64,000 nucleotides of DNA from contig NZ_JBIOQR010000001.1 of NCBI RefSeq assembly GCF_051713825.1, forward strand, positions 2,232,001 to 2,296,000, written 5' to 3'. The position numbers and the translations under genes were made by a program. The notes beneath the pieces were generated by a model. It saw only the letters and a list, made by a program, of their open reading frames with translations. It was not told where the DNA came from and ran no database searches. Each line of letters starts with the position of its first letter. Positions within the stretch are counted from its first letter, which is position 1. Positions 60,872-64,000 of the stretch are shown here, one piece after another. The DNA comes from Enterococcus_K sp051713825 (GTDB lineage: Bacteria; Bacillota; Bacilli; Lactobacillales; Enterococcaceae).

Positions 60872-61270
60872 TTATTGAATCGTAATCAAAGAATCTCCTG
60901 GATTGACCATCTCACCTTGAGTGACATGAATTCCTGTTACAGTTCCAGCTGCACCTGCGACAATTTCATTTTCCATTTTCATGGCTTCTAAGATCATCAA
61001 TGGTTGGTTTTCTTGAACGGTGTCACCGACAGCCACTAAAACCTTCAAAATAGTTCCCGGCATTGGTGAAGGCATTGCATCTGCCCCAGCTTGTGTTTTT
61101 GGTGCAGGTGCAGCTTCAGGTGCAGCCGCTTGAGGTGCTTCTTGAGCAACTGGCGCAGCAGGTGCAGCAACCGGTTGTACAGGAGCAGTTGGTTGTGGTA
61201 CGCCGCCAATTTCTTCCATTTCTACTAAATACTCTTTTCCATCAATCGAAATTTTAAATTTACGTAACAT
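60872..61270 (-). CDS. oadD: Biotin carboxyl carrier subunit of oxaloacetate decarboxylase
   Basis: 132 residues. Biotin attachment motif EAMKMENE near residue 93; a Pro/Ala-rich flexible linker (residues about 28-65, APAAPVAQEAPQAA) separates it from the N-terminal LRKFKISIDGKEYLVEME strand region. The free-standing carrier complements the OadA without a biotin domain. It is 18 nt after oadH. Confidence 0.93.
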   Translation of the reverse strand: MLRKFKISIDGKEYLVEMEEIGGVPQPTAPVQPVAAPAAPVAQEAPQAAAPEAAPAPKTQAGADAMPSPMPGTILKVLVAVGDTVQENQPLMILEAMKMENEIVAGAAGTVTGIHVTQGEMVNPGDSLITIQ

Positions 61271-61288
61271 TTTGTTCCCTCCAAAATT

Positions 61289-61615
61289 CTATTTTTTTGC
61301 CATACGTCGAACAACAAATTGACTGTTCTCATTGGTGCCTGCAGCAATGCTAGATGCTATAAGAGAAACTAGCTTTGCTTCTGGGTTGCGTTTTTTGATC
61401 TTTTTGACAACAAACTGTTTATCCGGCTGATCCCCGGCCGCAATCGCTGTCGCAATCAAACTCACCAGCTGATAATCTTCTGCATTCGCATCTATATAGG
61501 CTGGAATTGTCGTCCACCCTTCTTCCATTTCATCTTTAGTAGAAATGATAGAAGCGGTCTGTGTCGTCTTCACGGGTGTTTCTTCTTTTTTAAACAGTCG
61601 CGCAAATATTCCCAT
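61289..61615 (-). CDS. oadH: OadH accessory subunit with internal duplication
   Basis: 108 residues. Two copies of one motif are visible: LVSLIATAIAAGDQPDKQFV and LVSLIASSIAAGTNENSQFV, each followed by a basic VKKIKK/VRRMAKK end. The N-terminus is basic and polar. The same motif occurs once in the small subunits of several biotin-dependent sodium pumps. As first gene of the operon it matches OadH, reported as an extra subunit in Enterococcus faecalis. Confidence 0.85.
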   Translation of the reverse strand: MGIFARLFKKEETPVKTTQTASIISTKDEMEEGWTTIPAYIDANAEDYQLVSLIATAIAAGDQPDKQFVVKKIKKRNPEAKLVSLIASSIAAGTNENSQFVVRRMAKK

Positions 61616-61980
61616 ACCTTCTTTTTTGCTCCTTTCCTTCTCTCATTCACATTATAGTAAGAATGGATAAATCTGAAAGTTCAAAAGAGGACTTTATTGT
61701 TTTTTTTCTGTTCTTATTTTTATAGAATTAACAAAAAAACCTCACAAACGTTGTTATACCAGCCTTTTTAAGGCGTTAAGATTTTGTTAATATCTTGTTA
61801 AACATTTACTAAGAATACCTATGCCGAATTGTTTTTTTCCTGTTCTTTTTCCGTAATTGACCTATCTTATAAACGAAATATTGCTTATTCTATACACGTC
61901 AAACGGAAAAGTTATTCCTCACTAAGCGTCTGATTCACTTCTCTCACATACTTTTTTAGTCGCTTTTTTATTTGTTGGAA

Positions 61981-62009
61981 TTGACACCGTTTACAAGAAC
62001 TTATTAATT
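61981..62009 (+). promoter_or_regulatory. citH promoter
   Basis: TTGACA (61981-61986), 17-nt spacer, TTAATT (62004-62009), 24 nt before the ATG. The -10 is weak, again in line with activation by CitO. Confidence 0.55.
61982..61995 (+). promoter_or_regulatory. cre site over the citH -35
   Basis: TGACACCGTTTACA fits the CcpA consensus TGwnAnCGnTnwCA at every fixed position and overlaps the -35 hexamer, so CcpA binding should repress citH when preferred sugars are present. Confidence 0.8.
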
Positions 62010-62032
62010 GATTTGTAGAAAGGAAGAAAATT

Positions 62033-63379
62033 ATGTTATTGACTGTTTTATCTTATGCCATGATTATTGTCTTCATGTTTGTAATCATGAAAAAGAAAAT
62101 GTCGCCATTCACCTCTTTGGTAGTCATTCCTTTAGTGTTTACCTTAGTTGCAATGGTCTCAGGAGTATCAAACAAAGGAAATATTGGAGATTTTGTATTA
62201 GAAGGAATTAAGACTACATCGAACACAGGGATTATGTTGCTCTTTGCAATTTTGTATTTCTCTATTATGTTGGATGCAGGATTATTTGATCCAATCACGA
62301 AAAAAATGATTTATTTTGCTAAAGGGGACCCGATGAAGGTCTTAATGGCAACAGCTATCGTTGCAGCCACTGTTTCTCTAAATGGAGATGGTACAACAAC
62401 TACCTTGATTTGCTGTTCTGCGTTTATTCCAATTTATAAAAAATTAAACATGAAAATGATGAACCTTGGTGTGTTAATTATTCTACAAAACACCATTATG
62501 AACTTATTACCTTGGGGCGGACCAACAGCTCGTGCCATGGCAGTTCTAGAAGTGGATGCGGATATTCTTACCTATCTTGCACCAGGAATGATTTTATCAA
62601 TCATCTACGTTATCTTTTTTGTTGCTCGCCGTATGGGGAAACAAGAACGTGCTCGTTTGGGAATTACTGAATTATCAGCAGATGAAATTTTAGAAATGAC
62701 GACTGTAACAGATCCTGAAACATTACAAATTCGTCGTCCAAAAAACTTCGCATTTAACGGTATTCTAACTATCGGTCTTATCGCTTGGTTAGTTGCAAGT
62801 TCATTCATTGATTCTATTGCTCTTCCACCACTTTTATTATTCCTAGTGGGAACATGTATTGCTTTGATGGTCAACTATCCAGTATTAAAAGATCAGTCTG
62901 CACGTATTGGCGCTAACGGCGGAGATGCCGTTCAAGTTGTTATCTTAGTTTTTGCAGCCGGCGTATTTATGGGCTTATTCCAAGGTTCAGGAATGGCTGA
63001 AGCTTTAGCAAACAGCTTCACTCATATCATTCCTAAACAATTAGCTGGATTCTGGGGATTAGTGATTGCCCTAATCTCTGCACCAGGAACCTTCTTCATC
63101 TCAAATGATGGTTTCTACTTTGGTGTTCTTCCTGTATTAGCTGAAGCTGGACATGCGTATGGTTTTACAAGTATGCAAATGGCCCTTGCTTCTCTTATGG
63201 GTCAAGCATTCCATTTACTAAGTCCATTAGTTGCATTCATTTACTTACTTCTACGTCTAACTGGTTTAGACATGGGACAATGGCAAAAAGAAGCGGCTAA
63301 GTATGCCCTTGGAATCTTTGTTATCTTTATCGTAACTATTGTATTACTTGGTCATATGCCACTATACATTCCACAATAA
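62033..63379 (+). CDS. citH: Citrate-metal transporter (CitMHS family)
   Basis: 448 residues with about eleven to twelve hydrophobic segments; GAAAGGAAGAAAATT before the ATG. Family blocks seen: NGDGTTTTLICCSAFIPIY, LLPWGGPTARAMAVLEVD, FMGLFQGSGMAEALANS and FISNDGFYFGVLPVLAE. It imports citrate as a complex with a divalent metal ion in symport with protons. First gene of the citHO unit, divergent from the oad-cit operon. Confidence 0.95.
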   Translation: MLLTVLSYAMIIVFMFVIMKKKMSPFTSLVVIPLVFTLVAMVSGVSNKGNIGDFVLEGIKTTSNTGIMLLFAILYFSIMLDAGLFDPITKKMIYFAKGDPMKVLMATAIVAATVSLNGDGTTTTLICCSAFIPIYKKLNMKMMNLGVLIILQNTIMNLLPWGGPTARAMAVLEVDADILTYLAPGMILSIIYVIFFVARRMGKQERARLGITELSADEILEMTTVTDPETLQIRRPKNFAFNGILTIGLIAWLVASSFIDSIALPPLLLFLVGTCIALMVNYPVLKDQSARIGANGGDAVQVVILVFAAGVFMGLFQGSGMAEALANSFTHIIPKQLAGFWGLVIALISAPGTFFISNDGFYFGVLPVLAEAGHAYGFTSMQMALASLMGQAFHLLSPLVAFIYLLLRLTGLDMGQWQKEAAKYALGIFVIFIVTIVLLGHMPLYIPQ

Positions 63380-63394
63380 TAGGTAGTATATTAC

Positions 63395-63436
63395 AGGGGC
63401 GGGTCGTTGTTACGGTCCCGCCCCTATTATTTTTTG
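63395..63436 (+). terminator. Strong terminator between citH and citO
   Basis: Perfect 9-bp GC-rich stem AGGGGCGGG / CCCGCCCCT with a 13-nt loop, followed by ATTATTTTTT. It should cut most citH transcripts before citO. Confidence 0.88.
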
Positions 63437-63458
63437 AATGAGGATATTCTAAGAACTG

Positions 63459-63487
63459 TTGAATAATTTCCCATATAGATATATATT
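63459..63487 (+). promoter_or_regulatory. Possible own promoter of citO
   Basis: TTGAAT (63459-63464), 17-nt spacer, TATATT (63482-63487), 32 nt before the ATG and after the terminator. Confidence 0.5.
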
Positions 63488-63519
63488 TTCATTGCATTAG
63501 AAGAAATGAGGAGAGATAA

Positions 63520-64000
63520 ATGAGTACCATTGTTGAAGCCGTGAGAAAAAACTTGGATTTAACACAAAATAAAACATTGAATGTTTTGATTTATGAAGCC
63601 TTCCGGAAAACAATTATTTTAGGGGATATTCCAGCTGATACGCGAATTAACGAAAAAGTCTTTGCAGAAGAGCTAAATATCAGTAGAACCCCTATTCGTT
63701 TGGCTATGAAACAATTAGTAAATGAAAAACTAGTTGTTCATGTGCCTAAAATCGGGATTGTCGTTCAAGGAATTCGAGTCAAAGACGCCTATGAAATTTA
63801 TGATATTCGCAAATCTTTAGATACCTTGGCCACCATTAAAGCCATGAATAAGATGACTGAACAAGACTTTCGTGAGTTAAAAGAACTTTTAGAACGTGGA
63901 GAAGCTTATAACAAAGCAGATGAGACAGAGTTAGTCTTACAAAACTTCTCTGATTTTAACGCCTTTATCTATGAGAAAAGTCAAATGCTTCGTTTAAAAT
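63520..64000 (+). CDS. citO: GntR-family citrate regulator, 5' part
   Basis: 160 codons to the window edge; AGGAGAGATAA before the ATG at 63520. N-terminal GntR winged helix (FRKTIILGDIPADTRINEK, FAEELNISRTPIRLAMKQL) and the start of an FCD-like helical domain (DAYEIYDIRKSLDTLATIKA). Next to citH it corresponds to CitO, the activator of both citrate operons in Enterococcus faecalis when citrate is bound. The C-terminal effector domain is outside the window. Confidence 0.9.
   Translation, partial: MSTIVEAVRKNLDLTQNKTLNVLIYEAFRKTIILGDIPADTRINEKVFAEELNISRTPIRLAMKQLVNEKLVVHVPKIGIVVQGIRVKDAYEIYDIRKSLDTLATIKAMNKMTEQDFRELKELLERGEAYNKADETELVLQNFSDFNAFIYEKSQMLRLK

Larger units (their letters stand above)
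61616..62032. promoter_or_regulatory. Divergent citH / oadH control region
   Basis: 417 nt without genes. A minus-strand TATAAT is at 61656-61651 with a weak -35, in line with activator dependence. Related motifs AATTAACAAAA (61726-61736), TTTTGTTAAT (61782-61791) and CTTGTTAAAC (61794-61803) form an inverted array suitable for CitO. The citH promoter and a cre box are at its right end. Confidence 0.65.

Noticed and set aside
61741..61765. A second cre site (CACAAACGTTGTTA)
   Set aside because: Lacks the fixed TG and CA ends of the CcpA consensus.

Overview
The window is a low-GC Firmicutes chromosome, most likely Enterococcus or a close relative. The main reasons are a divergent citHO / oadHDB-citCDEFX-oadA citrate locus of the enterococcal type, a lactic-acid-bacterial tmRNA tag (AKNNNNTYALAA), enterococcal-type intergenic hairpins and consensus AGGAGG ribosome sites. 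Species cannot be assigned from the sequence alone. 

Positions 1 to about 35250 are a temperate siphovirus prophage that continues past the left edge, so the lysis genes and the left attachment site are not visible. Most genes are on the minus strand. From left to right: baseplate and tail genes (BppU-like, tail endopeptidase/lysin, Dit, tape measure, a frameshifted tail chaperone pair, major tail protein); head-tail connectors; SU10-type capsid, scaffold, a minor head protein carrying an ADP-ribosyltransferase domain, SPP1-type portal and terminase (7-17 kb); an ArpU-type late regulator and an out-of-place pectate-lyase-fold gene (17.4-19.3 kb); RusA, a primase-helicase, an SF2 helicase, a DUF669 SSB-like protein, a Sak4-like ATPase and an SMC-like ATPase (19.5-30 kb); antirepressor, Cro, CI and ImmA around a four-site operator region (31-34 kb); and a tyrosine integrase beside ssrA (34-35.2 kb). 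Two plus-strand genes with their own extended -10 promoters (DUF4145-like at 23.1 kb, DUF2513-like at 30.5 kb) look like lysogenically expressed cargo. Six or more genes below 60 codons are supported by ribosome sites and stop/start overlaps.

Positions 35.25-50.4 kb are host accessory metabolism. After ssrA come a twice-frameshifted pseudogene, an alpha/beta hydrolase diverging from an HxlR regulator, and a ROK regulator flanked by a HAD phosphatase and a sugar O-acetyltransferase that share a TTTATTAAGT box. Next is a large sugar-alcohol locus: galactitol-type PTS IIC/IIA/IIB, zinc dehydrogenase, SorC regulator, HAD phosphatase and FucA-type aldolase on one strand; AraD-like epimerase/aldolase and a split transketolase on the other. 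Divergent promoters and a cre-like box lie between the two arms. The set suggests uptake of a pentitol or related polyol as its phosphate, oxidation to a ketose phosphate, epimerisation and entry into the pentose phosphate pathway.

Positions 50.4-53.8 kb hold a DUF1801-like gene, a tRNA-like remnant, a 33-residue membrane peptide and an SOS-controlled Y-family polymerase operon. Positions 53.9-64 kb hold the citrate fermentation locus: CitH imports citrate, citrate lyase (CitDEF, activated by CitC and CitX) makes acetate and oxaloacetate, and a membrane oxaloacetate decarboxylase (OadA, OadB, OadD, OadH) makes pyruvate. A 41-residue membrane protein encoded between citC and oadB looks like a gamma subunit. 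citM and citG are absent from the usual position after oadA.
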